From: an uncultured Bacteroidales bacterium
GTDB taxonomy: Bacteria > Bacteroidota > Bacteroidia > Bacteroidales > UBA3663
Assembly (NCBI GenBank): GCA_905236195.1
Contig: CAJOOX010000207.1
Location: 1-8,471, forward strand
Length of the DNA stretch: 8,471 bases
Direction of reading: 5' to 3'
The notes under the pieces are model-generated. The model was not told where the DNA came from, ran no database searches, and worked only from the letters and a program-made list of their open reading frames with translations. Both the position numbers and the translations under genes were made by a program. Shown here one piece after another: positions 1-6,573 of the stretch (position 1 is its first letter; each line of letters opens with the position of its first letter).

Positions 1-824
1 CCCTCGGCCTCGCCTCCATGGATCGTATCGATTTCATTCTCAAGGCCGAGAACCCCGTCCGCGAGCCCGGGAATCCCCTGCCGCTCGACAGCTTCGAACA
101 GGATATTGTCTTCCACGATGTGTCCTTCAGATACAATGCCGGCGGTCGCGACATCCTGAAGCACATCAGCCTGACGGTGCCCAAGGGGAAGACCGTCGCC
201 TTGGTCGGACAGTCCGGCAGCGGCAAATCGACGCTGGTCGATCTCATCCCCCGCTACCACGAGGTGACCGCGGGCCACATCACCATCGACGGGAAGGATG
301 TGCGCGATGTATCCATCCCGGCCCTGCGCTCCCTCATCGGCAACGTCAACCAGGAGGCCATCCTCTTCAACGACACGTTCTACAACAACATCACCTTCGG
401 CGTGGAAAATGCTACGATGGAACAGGTGATTGAGGCGGCCCGGATTGCCAACGCCCACGACTTCATCATGGAGAGCGAGAAGGGCTACGACACGATGATC
501 GGCGACCGCGGCGGACGTCTCTCGGGCGGACAGCGTCAGCGCATCTCCATCGCACGTGCCATTCTCAAGAACCCGCCCATCCTCATTCTCGACGAGGCTA
601 CCTCCGCCCTCGACACCGAGTCGGAACGTCTCGTACAGGAAGCCCTCGAGCGTCTCATGCGGTCACGCACCACCGTGGCCATCGCCCACCGCCTTTCCAC
701 CATCAAGCATGCCGATGAGATTTATGTTCTCCATGAGGGCGAGATTGTGGAACGCGGCACTCACGAGGAACTCCTGGCGCGCGAAGGCTATTACAAAAAA
801 CTGCACGACATGCAGTCGCTATAA
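1..824 (+). CDS. MsbA-like ABC exporter, ATP-binding half (5' truncated)
   Basis: This is the C-terminal part of an inner-membrane ABC exporter in which membrane and ATPase domains are fused; the reading frame is open back to the window edge, so the ATG at 18 is internal. Numbering from that Met, the nucleotide-binding domain is complete: Walker A GQSGSGKST (64-72), Q-loop Gln112 in NVNQEA, ABC signature LSGGQ (168-172), Walker B ILILDE (188-193), D-loop SALD (196-199) and switch His224. All catalytic residues are present, so the ATPase should be active. The sequence closely resembles the Bacteroidetes proteins annotated as MsbA/lipid A exporters or as 'ABC transporter ATP-binding protein/permease' of about 600 residues. 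The transmembrane half lies outside the window, so the substrate (lipid A, another lipid or a drug) cannot be decided. The porin gene starts 35 bp downstream on the same strand. Confidence 0.95.
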   Translation, partial: LGLASMDRIDFILKAENPVREPGNPLPLDSFEQDIVFHDVSFRYNAGGRDILKHISLTVPKGKTVALVGQSGSGKSTLVDLIPRYHEVTAGHITIDGKDVRDVSIPALRSLIGNVNQEAILFNDTFYNNITFGVENATMEQVIEAARIANAHDFIMESEKGYDTMIGDRGGRLSGGQRQRISIARAILKNPPILILDEATSALDTESERLVQEALERLMRSRTTVAIAHRLSTIKHADEIYVLHEGEIVERGTHEELLAREGYYKKLHDMQSL

Positions 825-859
825 GTACACAATTATATTTACATTTAAATCCAAAAGCA

Positions 860-1981
860 ATGAAGAAAATCTTTCTCCTGACGCTGGCTCTCAGCATGGG
901 CGCGTCAATATGGGCAGAAACAGCCCCCGAAACTTCTGATGTCGAATCCGAAGGCTCCGGATTCCTCACCTCCGCCATCAACAATGCCATTGAATCGGCT
1001 TGGACTCCGACCGAACAGGGCAACGCATCCTCCGAAAAGGTGCAGTATGGACGAAAGGTCACTGATTATGTATCAGCCCCAAAGTTCGGCGGCTATGCCA
1101 TCGGCAAGTATGAATACAACGACCAGGACGGCGCGAAGGGCGGCACCGGATTCTCCCAGCGCCTCATCCGTTTTTACATCGACGGCACTATCCTGCACGA
1201 TTTCAAATATCGCATCCAAGTGCAGACGAACAACGACAAGTTCCACATGAAGGACGTCTTCATCGAGTGGCAGCGATACGACTTCGTCCGCATCAAGGTC
1301 GGTCAGTTCAAGCGCGCCTTCGGTTTCGAGAACCCCATGAACCCCTGGGATATCCTCACCGGCGACTACTCCTATTTCACCAAAAAGCTGACGGGCGACT
1401 ACCGCGGCGATGCCTGGAGCGGCGGAGGCCGTGACCAGGGTATTCAGGTGCAGGGCGATGTCGTGAAGATTGGTCAGGATCGGCACTACCTCATCCACTA
1501 TCAAGCCGGCATCTGGAACGGCGAGGGCATCAACAAGAGTGATGCCGACGGACGGAAGGACTACATCGGAAGCATCCAGTTCCAGCCGGTCAAGGGGCTC
1601 TTCATCGGCGCATTCGGCTGGACCGGCGAGGGCAATGGCGAAAAACGCGACAAGTATGCTTTCGGTGTAAAGTATGACGACCCAGCAGGCTGGAGTCTGC
1701 GCGGCGAATGGGGACACAGCCACTACACCAGCGCCAACGACGATGCATGGTACATCGTCGGCGCAATACCCGTCAACAACTGGTTCAAACTGTGTGCTCA
1801 ATACCAGACCTACCGTCCCGGCAAGTCCTGGGCAACCGCACAGTGCACCTATTCCCTCATTCCCGAGTTCCAGCTCCACAAGAACCTGAAATTCCAGCTG
1901 CAGTACAATTGGAACGATTTCCGCGGCTCTGCCGACAAGCACTTCAACCAGCTTTGGGCTGAAGTCTATTTCCGTTTCTGA
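860..1981 (+). CDS. Outer-membrane porin, OprO/OprP (phosphate-selective) family
   Basis: This gene encodes a predicted 373-aa outer-membrane beta-barrel. Residues 1-19 form a signal peptide (MKK start, hydrophobic LLTLALSMGASIW) with likely cleavage at WA|E. From about residue 75 the protein alternates short amphipathic strands with polar turns. The segment around 144-156 (RIKVGQFKRAFGF) matches the characteristic 'vGqfk.pFG' strand of the phosphate-selective porin O/P family, and the chain ends in an aromatic strand (AEVYFRF), as expected for BAM-inserted barrels. Family membership does not prove phosphate selectivity: many Bacteroidetes members are annotated this way without substrate data. 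The ATG at 860 fits the signal peptide; no clear Shine-Dalgarno sequence precedes it, which is usual in Bacteroidetes. The 35-bp gap to the ABC exporter has no convincing promoter, so the two genes may be co-transcribed. A strong terminator follows. Confidence 0.87.
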   Translation: MKKIFLLTLALSMGASIWAETAPETSDVESEGSGFLTSAINNAIESAWTPTEQGNASSEKVQYGRKVTDYVSAPKFGGYAIGKYEYNDQDGAKGGTGFSQRLIRFYIDGTILHDFKYRIQVQTNNDKFHMKDVFIEWQRYDFVRIKVGQFKRAFGFENPMNPWDILTGDYSYFTKKLTGDYRGDAWSGGGRDQGIQVQGDVVKIGQDRHYLIHYQAGIWNGEGINKSDADGRKDYIGSIQFQPVKGLFIGAFGWTGEGNGEKRDKYAFGVKYDDPAGWSLRGEWGHSHYTSANDDAWYIVGAIPVNNWFKLCAQYQTYRPGKSWATAQCTYSLIPEFQLHKNLKFQLQYNWNDFRGSADKHFNQLWAEVYFRF

Positions 1982-2001
1982 TACACACTCCTATTATATA
2001 T

Positions 2002-2035
2002 AAATGTCGCGGTCCGGAGACTGCGACATTTTTAT
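2002..2035 (+). terminator. Intrinsic terminator after the porin gene
   Basis: Arms AAATGTCGCGGTC (2002-2014) and GACTGCGACATTT (2019-2031) pair over 13 positions, including one G-U wobble, around the tetraloop CGGA, and are followed by a T-rich tract. It lies 21 bp after the porin stop. The wobble becomes a C-A mismatch in RNA made from the other strand, and the minus-side U tract is weaker, so the hairpin best fits plus-strand termination. It may still help end the convergent pectate lyase transcript. Confidence 0.9.
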
Positions 2036-2051
2036 TTTCATCTGTTGGGAA

Positions 2052-3347
2052 TCAGAACTGGTAGCCGAACCCTCTGTTATACAGCTCGGTTCCCTCTTTC
2101 AGTTTCAGGAAATTGATATCGGGAAGCCACCCGTTGGGACGCCGCGGTTTCATGAGCTCCTCGGGATCGAGCGACACAAACACGGTCGTATCGGTCAGCT
2201 CGCCGAAACTGTTCAGGTCGGACACACTCTTCTCGAGGTCGAGGTTGTTGAGTTCTCCGGCCGACTTGCGGCGCGCTCCGAACGAGAGGTTATGGGACAG
2301 CACATGGTCGTAACCCAGCGTATCCCTGGCCACCTCGCGGCTCTGCCGGTTCACCATCTCGAAGTTGACGTGGTTCTTGTAGGCTGTATTGTGATACCAG
2401 TTGAGGCCGCCCAGATGGTGGTTGGAATAGAATCCGCGGTGTTTGTTGCAGAAGGCGATACAGTTCTTGACGGTGTTGCGGGGCATCACCTTGGGATGCA
2501 CTCTCACATTTCCCATGCCGTAACCTCCCGCCTTGATACCGGTGCCGTCGCCTGCGGGTTTGAGCCCGCCGGGCTGGTAGCCGTTATAGAATGCCCAGCA
2601 GCCCACAATGGTGACTTCGGTTTTATTGTTGATGAGGTCGAAACCGTCGTCGCTGTTCCACCACGCACGGCAGCCGACAAACATATTGCCCGTGGCATTG
2701 TCGTCGGAATTATGGCTGCCGAAACCGTCCACGTTGCCGCCGTATTCGCCTTCGGAATAGGGGTCGTAATTGGAATAGGCGTCACAGTTCATCACGATGT
2801 CGTCGGAGCCTTTGGTCTGGTAATAGCCGATGGCCATGCCGTCGTGCATCGAGATATTGTCAATCAGATTGTGCGACCCTTTCATCGAAATGCATTCGCT
2901 CTGGGTGTGTCCCTTGAGCACCACCTGTACGCCCACGATGTCAAAACCGCGGAGCCACAGCCAGTCGCCTGTCACCCAGAAAGCCGACACACGCTTGCCC
3001 TCGGGCCTCACACCGGAACAGTCGAACACCGGCCGGTTCAGGGGGTCTTCGGCAAAGTAGTTGATGCGACGTTTCGGCCCCTGTCCGCTTTTGTCCAGGT
3101 CGAAAATCACAGCATAGGCTCCACGCGTAGCCATGATATCGTCATTGGTGAGCAGATAGGTGCCGCCGCCGATGGTGACGGTGTCGCCGGCTTCCACGGC
3201 CGACTGTGCTTTGGCAAGGGTTTTCCATGGATGAGCCTTGCTACCCTCGGCTCCGTTATCGCCCGAAGGGGAGATGTAGTAGTTGCGTGCCTGCGATGAC
3301 ATGGCGCTGAGGCCGAATGCCAGTATGGACAGTTTCAGTAATTTCAT
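2052..3347 (-). CDS. Secreted PL9-family pectate lyase-like beta-helix protein
   Basis: The product is a predicted 431-aa exported right-handed parallel beta-helix protein. I chose the ATG at 3347 because it starts a good signal peptide (MKLLKLSILAFGLSAMSSQA); the frame is open to an ATG at 3383, but that adds a polar, unlikely leader. The mature start NYYISPSGDNG and 'HPWKTLAKAQSAVEAGDTV' are typical of this fold. PL9 hallmarks follow in order: CDAYSNYD (188-194), GGNVDGFG (203-210), CRAWWNSDDGFD (226-237), CWAFYNGY (250-257), GDGTGIKAGGYG (266-277), GFYSNHH (305-311) and NTAYKNHVNFEM. By analogy with Pel9A, Asp207, Asp233, Asp234 and Asp237 should bind calcium and Lys272 should be the base that abstracts the C5 proton in beta-elimination of polygalacturonate. 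No SusC/SusD pair or other pectin gene is visible nearby. It is convergent with the porin and divergent from pta. Confidence 0.87.
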   Translation of the reverse strand: MKLLKLSILAFGLSAMSSQARNYYISPSGDNGAEGSKAHPWKTLAKAQSAVEAGDTVTIGGGTYLLTNDDIMATRGAYAVIFDLDKSGQGPKRRINYFAEDPLNRPVFDCSGVRPEGKRVSAFWVTGDWLWLRGFDIVGVQVVLKGHTQSECISMKGSHNLIDNISMHDGMAIGYYQTKGSDDIVMNCDAYSNYDPYSEGEYGGNVDGFGSHNSDDNATGNMFVGCRAWWNSDDGFDLINNKTEVTIVGCWAFYNGYQPGGLKPAGDGTGIKAGGYGMGNVRVHPKVMPRNTVKNCIAFCNKHRGFYSNHHLGGLNWYHNTAYKNHVNFEMVNRQSREVARDTLGYDHVLSHNLSFGARRKSAGELNNLDLEKSVSDLNSFGELTDTTVFVSLDPEELMKPRRPNGWLPDINFLKLKEGTELYNRGFGYQF

Positions 3348-3414
3348 AGTCGTGTTTCGTTTGCAATAAGTAAATTTTGTCAAATCTTAAATTGTGAAAT
3401 TGAAAATCTCGCCG

Positions 3415-3422
3415 CAAAAATA
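3415..3422 (-). promoter_or_regulatory. Possible -7 element for the pectate lyase gene
   Basis: On the minus strand this reads TATTTTTG, matching the Bacteroidetes -7 consensus TAnnTTTG. It would give a leader of roughly 60 nt before the ATG at 3347. No TTTG is seen at the expected -33 distance, and the region is AT-rich, so a chance match is possible. Confidence 0.35.
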
Positions 3423-3457
3423 ACAATAAAAATGGAAATAACCTATAAAGTTCCCTA

Positions 3458-3472
3458 AAAAACGACGTTTTT
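3458..3472. repeat. AT-rich palindrome between divergent promoters
   Basis: AAAAACG and CGTTTTT form perfect 7-bp arms around a single A. The site lies between the candidate pectate lyase promoter and the pta promoter, so it could be an operator for either gene. It lies well upstream of pta and is not placed like a terminator for any gene. No regulator is identified. Confidence 0.4.
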
Positions 3473-3517
3473 AACAAAAATATCGGGCAAAATATGCAAG
3501 AATCAAAAAAAAATGAG

Positions 3518-3525
3518 TATCTTTG
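3518..3525 (+). promoter_or_regulatory. Promoter -7 element for pta
   Basis: TATCTTTG matches the Bacteroidetes -7 consensus TAnnTTTG exactly. Transcription would begin around 3531-3533, leaving a leader of about 40 nt before the pta ATG. A matching -33 TTTG is not evident 19-21 bp upstream. The start codon is preceded by AAAAAGG, a weak Shine-Dalgarno-like run. Confidence 0.65.
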
Positions 3526-3571
3526 CGCACAAATTGTCTAATATACATTCACTATTAATAAAAAGGTAACT

Positions 3572-4609
3572 ATGGATTTAATGTCTCAACTCGTTGCTAA
3601 AGCTCAAGCTAACAAGCAGCGCATCGTCCTCGCCGAAGGTACCGAGGAACGTACCATCCAGGCGGCTGACCGCATCATCGGTGACGGCGTAGCCGACATC
3701 GTCCTCATCGGCTCAAAAGAGGAGATCTTGGAACTCGCCAAGAAGTATAACCTCAAGAACATCGACAAGGCAACAATTGTCGATCCGTTGAACAACCCTG
3801 ACAAGCAGAAGTATGCAGACATTCTCTACGACCTCCGCAAGAAGAAGGGCATGACCCCCGAGCTCGCCCTGCAGACGGTCGAGAATCCCCTCTACCTGGG
3901 CACCCTCATCATCCGTGCAGGCGAAGCCGATGGTCAGGTTGCCGGCGCCCGCAACACAACCGGTGACGTGCTCCGTCCTGCTCTCCAGATCATCAAGACG
4001 GCTCCCGGCATCTCGTGTGTATCCGGTGCCTTCATCATGATTATGACCAACGAGGCAGCCCTCCAGTACGGCAAGAACGGCATCATGGTATTCGCCGACT
4101 GTGCCGTAACGCCCGTGCCTGAGGCCAACCAGCTGGCTCAGATTGCTGTCTGCACCGCACAGACCGCCCACGACATCGCCGGCATCGAGGAGCCTATCGT
4201 AGGTATGCTCTCGTTCTCGACCAAGGGTTCTGCCAAGAACGAAGTGGTGGACAAGGTCATCGAGGCTACCCGCCTTGCCAAGGAGATGGACCCCAGCCTC
4301 GTCATCGACGGCGAGCTTCAGGCTGACGCCGCCATCGTGCCCTCTGTAGGCGCAAGCAAGGCCAAGGGTTCCAGCGTAGCAGGCCACTGCAACACCCTCG
4401 TATTCCCCACTCTCGAGGTAGGTAACATCTGCTACAAGCTCGTTCCGCGTCTCACCGGCGGTACGGCCATCGGCCCCATCCTCCAGGGTATCGCTCGTCC
4501 CGTCAACGACCTCTCCCGCGGCTGCAACGTCGAGGAGATCTACAAGACCGTGGTTGTCACCTGCAACCAGGCCATCGGCGCCAAGGAGCGTGCTGCTGCA
4601 AAAGCGTAA
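3572..4609 (+). CDS. pta: Phosphate acetyltransferase
   Basis: This cytoplasmic enzyme converts acetyl-CoA and phosphate to acetyl phosphate and CoA, and ackA downstream completes the route to acetate and ATP. The 345-aa length is that of the short, single-domain Pta class, without the N-terminal regulatory domains of the E. coli enzyme. Visible family blocks are RIVLAEGTEERT (17-28), GQVAGARNTTGDVLRPALQ (121-139), SFSTKGSAK (214-222), DGELQADAA (246-254), GSSVAGHCNTLVFP (266-279) and GPILQGIARPVNDLSRGC (301-318). Ser315 and Arg316 correspond to the active-site Ser-Arg pair of the Methanosarcina enzyme. The position seven residues after that Ser, Asp in homologues I recall, is Glu322 here. 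The start is well supported by N-terminal alignment from memory. The gene has its own -7 element and probably forms a transcription unit with ackA. Confidence 0.97.
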   Translation: MDLMSQLVAKAQANKQRIVLAEGTEERTIQAADRIIGDGVADIVLIGSKEEILELAKKYNLKNIDKATIVDPLNNPDKQKYADILYDLRKKKGMTPELALQTVENPLYLGTLIIRAGEADGQVAGARNTTGDVLRPALQIIKTAPGISCVSGAFIMIMTNEAALQYGKNGIMVFADCAVTPVPEANQLAQIAVCTAQTAHDIAGIEEPIVGMLSFSTKGSAKNEVVDKVIEATRLAKEMDPSLVIDGELQADAAIVPSVGASKAKGSSVAGHCNTLVFPTLEVGNICYKLVPRLTGGTAIGPILQGIARPVNDLSRGCNVEEIYKTVVVTCNQAIGAKERAAAKA

Positions 4610-4621
4610 AGGCCCTCTAAA

Positions 4622-4638
4622 TCCCCCTTAAAGGGGGA
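4622..4638. repeat. REP-like C/G palindrome in the pta-ackA gap
   Basis: TCCCCCTT and AAGGGGGA are perfect 8-bp inverted arms around one A, starting 12 bp after the pta stop. No T tract follows (the next bases are CTTGCTG), so it is not a standard intrinsic terminator. C-rich/G-rich palindromes of this type recur between genes in several bacterial phyla and resemble REP elements. In mRNA it could stabilise the pta 3' end or lower ackA expression. Confidence 0.6.
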
Positions 4639-4661
4639 CTTGCTGAGCGGCACAATTTATG

Positions 4662-4753
4662 TCTAAAGTCTGTAGTCTGAAACATCTATAGTCTATAGTC
4701 TGAAACATCTATAGTCTAAAGTCTGAAATATCTATAGTCAAAAATATCTAAAG
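4662..4753 (+). repeat. Ordered 7+7+9-bp tandem repeat in the ackA leader
   Basis: The stretch can be read without gaps as heptamers (mostly TCTATAG or TCTAAAG) and nonamers (TCTGAAACA and variants). The order is 7-7-9-7-7-9-7-7-9-7-9-7, beginning TCTAAAG, TCTGTAG, TCTGAAACA, TCTATAG. Three successive 23-bp periods start at 4669, 4692 and 4715; the last nonamer is degenerate (TCAAAAATA), and the array ends 5 bp before the ackA ATG. The repeats therefore replace any normal ribosome-binding region. The function is unknown; copy number may vary between strains. Confidence 0.85.
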
Positions 4754-4758
4754 TCATA

Positions 4759-5958
4759 ATGAAGATTCTCGTTCTCAATTGCGGCAGTTCGTCCGCAAAG
4801 TATAAGCTCTTCGACGGCAAGACTGTCGTTGCCCAGGGCGGTGTGGAGAAAATCGGTCTGCCCGATTCCTTCATCAAGTTCACATTCAACGGTGAGAAGG
4901 TGTCCCAGCCTCACGACATGCCCGAACACACGGCTGCTGTCCAGGTCATCTTCAACACACTCCTCGACCCCAAATACGGCTGTCTCAAGTCGCTCAACGA
5001 GATTGATGCCGTAGGCCACCGTGTGCTCCACGGCGGTATGCGCGTCACCCAGTCGGTCCTCATCGACGCCCACGTCATCGACATCATCGAAGACTGTGCT
5101 GTGCTCGGCCCTCTCCACAATCCCGCCAACCTCAAGGGTATCCGTGCTGTCGAGAAACTCATGCCCGGCAAGCCCCAGGTGGCTGTGTTCGACACCGCTT
5201 TCCACCAGTCCATGCCCGAGAAGGCCTACATGTATGCCATCCCCTATGAGCTGTTCGAGAAATACGACCTCCGCAAGTACGGCTTCCACGGCACGTCCCA
5301 CCGCTATGTCTCCAAGCGCGCCATCGAGTATCTCGGTCTCGACCCGGACAACTCGAAGATTATCGTGGCCCACGTGGGCAACGGCGCTTCCATCACCGCT
5401 GTGGTCAACGGCAAGTGCGTGGACACCTCAATGGGTCTCACTCCTCTCGAAGGTCTCGTGATGGGCACCCGTTCGGGCGACATCGACCCCGCTGCCGTCA
5501 CCTTCCTCATGGAGAAGGAACATCTCACAGCCCAGGAAGCCGACACGCTCCTCAACAAGAAGTCGGGTATGCTCGGCCTCACCGGCATTTCGTCCGACAT
5601 GCGCGACATCTACAATGCCATGCTTGAGGGCAACCAGCGTGCCAAGATGGCCCTCGATGCCTACGCCTACCGCATCAAGAAGTATATCGGCAGCTATGTG
5701 GCAGCCATGAACGGCGTCGATGCCATCGCCTTCACCGGCGGTGTGGGCGAGAACCACGACTACACCCGCAAACTCGTGTGCGAGGATATGGAGTTCTTCG
5801 GCATCAAGCTCGACGAGAAGAAGAACCTCGCCATCCACGGCGACGAGGCCATCATCTCCACGCCCGATTCCAAGGTAACGATAGCCGTCATCCCCACCGA
5901 CGAGGAGCTGATGATTGCCACCGATACCCAGGAGATTGTCGAGGCCCAGAAGGCTTGA
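4759..5958 (+). CDS. ackA: Acetate kinase
   Basis: This cytoplasmic enzyme transfers phosphate from acetyl phosphate to ADP, giving acetate and ATP: the energy-yielding end of acetate fermentation. The 399-aa length is normal for the family. The N-terminal signature NCGSSSAKYKLF starts at Asn7. The second signature is in GFHGTSHRYV (175-184), with His177. VGHRVLHGG carries Arg88, expected to be an active-site arginine; Asp145 lies in FDTAFHQ, Arg238 in GTRSGD, and the C-terminal metal-binding Glu is at 382 or 383 in PTDEELMIA. GNGAS (208-212) and GGVGEN (327-332) form nucleotide-site loops of the ASKHA fold. All catalytic residues appear intact. The gene lies 149 bp after pta, with a tandem repeat filling most of the gap and no Shine-Dalgarno sequence. 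No separate promoter is clear, so co-transcription with pta is likely. A hairpin terminator follows. Confidence 0.98.
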   Translation: MKILVLNCGSSSAKYKLFDGKTVVAQGGVEKIGLPDSFIKFTFNGEKVSQPHDMPEHTAAVQVIFNTLLDPKYGCLKSLNEIDAVGHRVLHGGMRVTQSVLIDAHVIDIIEDCAVLGPLHNPANLKGIRAVEKLMPGKPQVAVFDTAFHQSMPEKAYMYAIPYELFEKYDLRKYGFHGTSHRYVSKRAIEYLGLDPDNSKIIVAHVGNGASITAVVNGKCVDTSMGLTPLEGLVMGTRSGDIDPAAVTFLMEKEHLTAQEADTLLNKKSGMLGLTGISSDMRDIYNAMLEGNQRAKMALDAYAYRIKKYIGSYVAAMNGVDAIAFTGGVGENHDYTRKLVCEDMEFFGIKLDEKKNLAIHGDEAIISTPDSKVTIAVIPTDEELMIATDTQEIVEAQKA

Positions 5959-5965
5959 TATCAAT

Positions 5966-5989
5966 AACCGTTAACACCTAACCGTTAAC
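5966..5989. repeat. Direct repeat AACCGTTAAC, two copies
   Basis: AACCGTTAAC occurs at 5966-5975 and 5980-5989, a 14-bp period, each copy containing the palindrome GTTAAC. The pair lies between the ackA stop and the terminator, upstream of the umuD-like gene. It could be a binding site for a regulator of that gene or a simple intergenic repeat; nothing in the sequence decides. Confidence 0.5.
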
Positions 5990-5995
5990 CACAAA

Positions 5996-6023
5996 GCAGG
6001 GTGCCTCGCGGTGCCCTGCTTTT
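5996..6023 (+). terminator. Intrinsic terminator after ackA
   Basis: GCAGGGTGCC (5996-6005) pairs with GGTGCCCTGC (6010-6019) around loop TCGC. Two G-U wobbles are allowed in the RNA. TTTT follows, and AAA before the stem can pair with the start of the T tract. The hairpin ends the pta-ackA unit but also sits only 11 bp before the next start codon, so it may act as an attenuator for the umuD-like gene. Confidence 0.88.
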
Positions 6024-6034
6024 AATCTCTGCCT

Positions 6035-6481
6035 ATGGCCGACGAAGTAAAATTCATCATCTCCAGTTTCGAAACCCGGCAGCCACTGCCCTACGCCGAC
6101 GGCGGCGTGCATGCGGGTTTCCCCTCCCCGGCCCAGGATTACGTCGATCTGCAGCTCGACTTCAACCGCGACATCATCCGCCATCCCGAGGCCACATTCT
6201 ATGCCCGCGTGAAGGGCAACTCCATGATTGATGCCGGCATCATGCCCGGCGACCTGGTCTGCATCGACCGCAGCACCCCGCCCTCCGACGGCTGCATCGC
6301 CGTCTGTTTCTATGACGGCGAGTTCACGCTCAAACAGCTCGACTACTCCCGCCAGGCCGAGGGTCTGCTCATCCTCCGTCCACGCAACAAGGACTTCCAG
6401 CCCATCATCGTCCGTCCTACCGACAACTTCGAGATTTGGGGAGTCGTTTCCCTCGCCATCCACTCCTTTGTGCGGAACTGA
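6035..6481 (+). CDS. umuD: UmuD-like S24-family self-cleaving protease
   Basis: The 148-aa product fits UmuD, the RecA-stimulated self-cleaving subunit that in E. coli joins UmuC to form translesion DNA polymerase V. It lacks the N-terminal DNA-binding domain of LexA. The likely cleavage bond is Ala27-Gly28 in VHAGFPSPAQDY. The catalytic Ser63 lies in VKGNSMIDAGI and the catalytic Lys100 in FTLKQLD. Each position is three residues beyond the E. coli Cys24-Gly25, Ser60 and Lys97, with the same spacing, so self-cleavage should be possible. RPRNKDFQPI (115-124) and a C-terminal IWGVV strand complete the fold. Unusually, no umuC follows within the window. The start lies 11 bp after a terminator's T tract and has no visible promoter or Shine-Dalgarno sequence. 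Another S24-type regulator of unknown role remains possible. Confidence 0.88.
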   Translation: MADEVKFIISSFETRQPLPYADGGVHAGFPSPAQDYVDLQLDFNRDIIRHPEATFYARVKGNSMIDAGIMPGDLVCIDRSTPPSDGCIAVCFYDGEFTLKQLDYSRQAEGLLILRPRNKDFQPIIVRPTDNFEIWGVVSLAIHSFVRN

Positions 6482-6565
6482 CGTAATTCCACCATTCAGC
6501 AAATACTGTGTAAAGCATCATTTTGTCATTATGCGGGAGTTTCTGATGTTTTGCTTTCCATGGTG

Positions 6566-6573
6566 CAAAGGTA
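6566..6573 (-). promoter_or_regulatory. Possible minus-strand -7 element antisense to umuD
   Basis: The minus strand reads TACCTTTG, an exact TAnnTTTG match. It would start RNA running leftward across the 3' end of the umuD-like gene. No -33 TTTG lies at the expected distance and no minus-strand gene follows, so support is weak. Confidence 0.2.

Noticed and set aside
1073..1942. 289-codon open frame antisense to the porin gene
   Set aside because: It shadows a well-supported porin and has the Val/Leu/Asp-rich composition typical of reverse-complement frames.
2004..3299. 431-codon open frame on the plus strand, antisense to the pectate lyase
   Set aside because: It mirrors the pectate lyase gene, which has a signal peptide and clear PL9 motifs. 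The translation has no signal, domain or recognisable composition; long antisense frames are common in GC-biased genes.
3348..3383. Upstream ATG (3383) as the start of the pectate lyase
   Set aside because: It would place a polar 12-residue leader before an otherwise standard signal peptide, and it moves closer to the candidate promoter without any ribosome-binding gain.
6035..6481. LexA repressor as the identity of the S24 protein
   Set aside because: There is no N-terminal helix-turn-helix domain; cleavage-site and catalytic spacing match UmuD.
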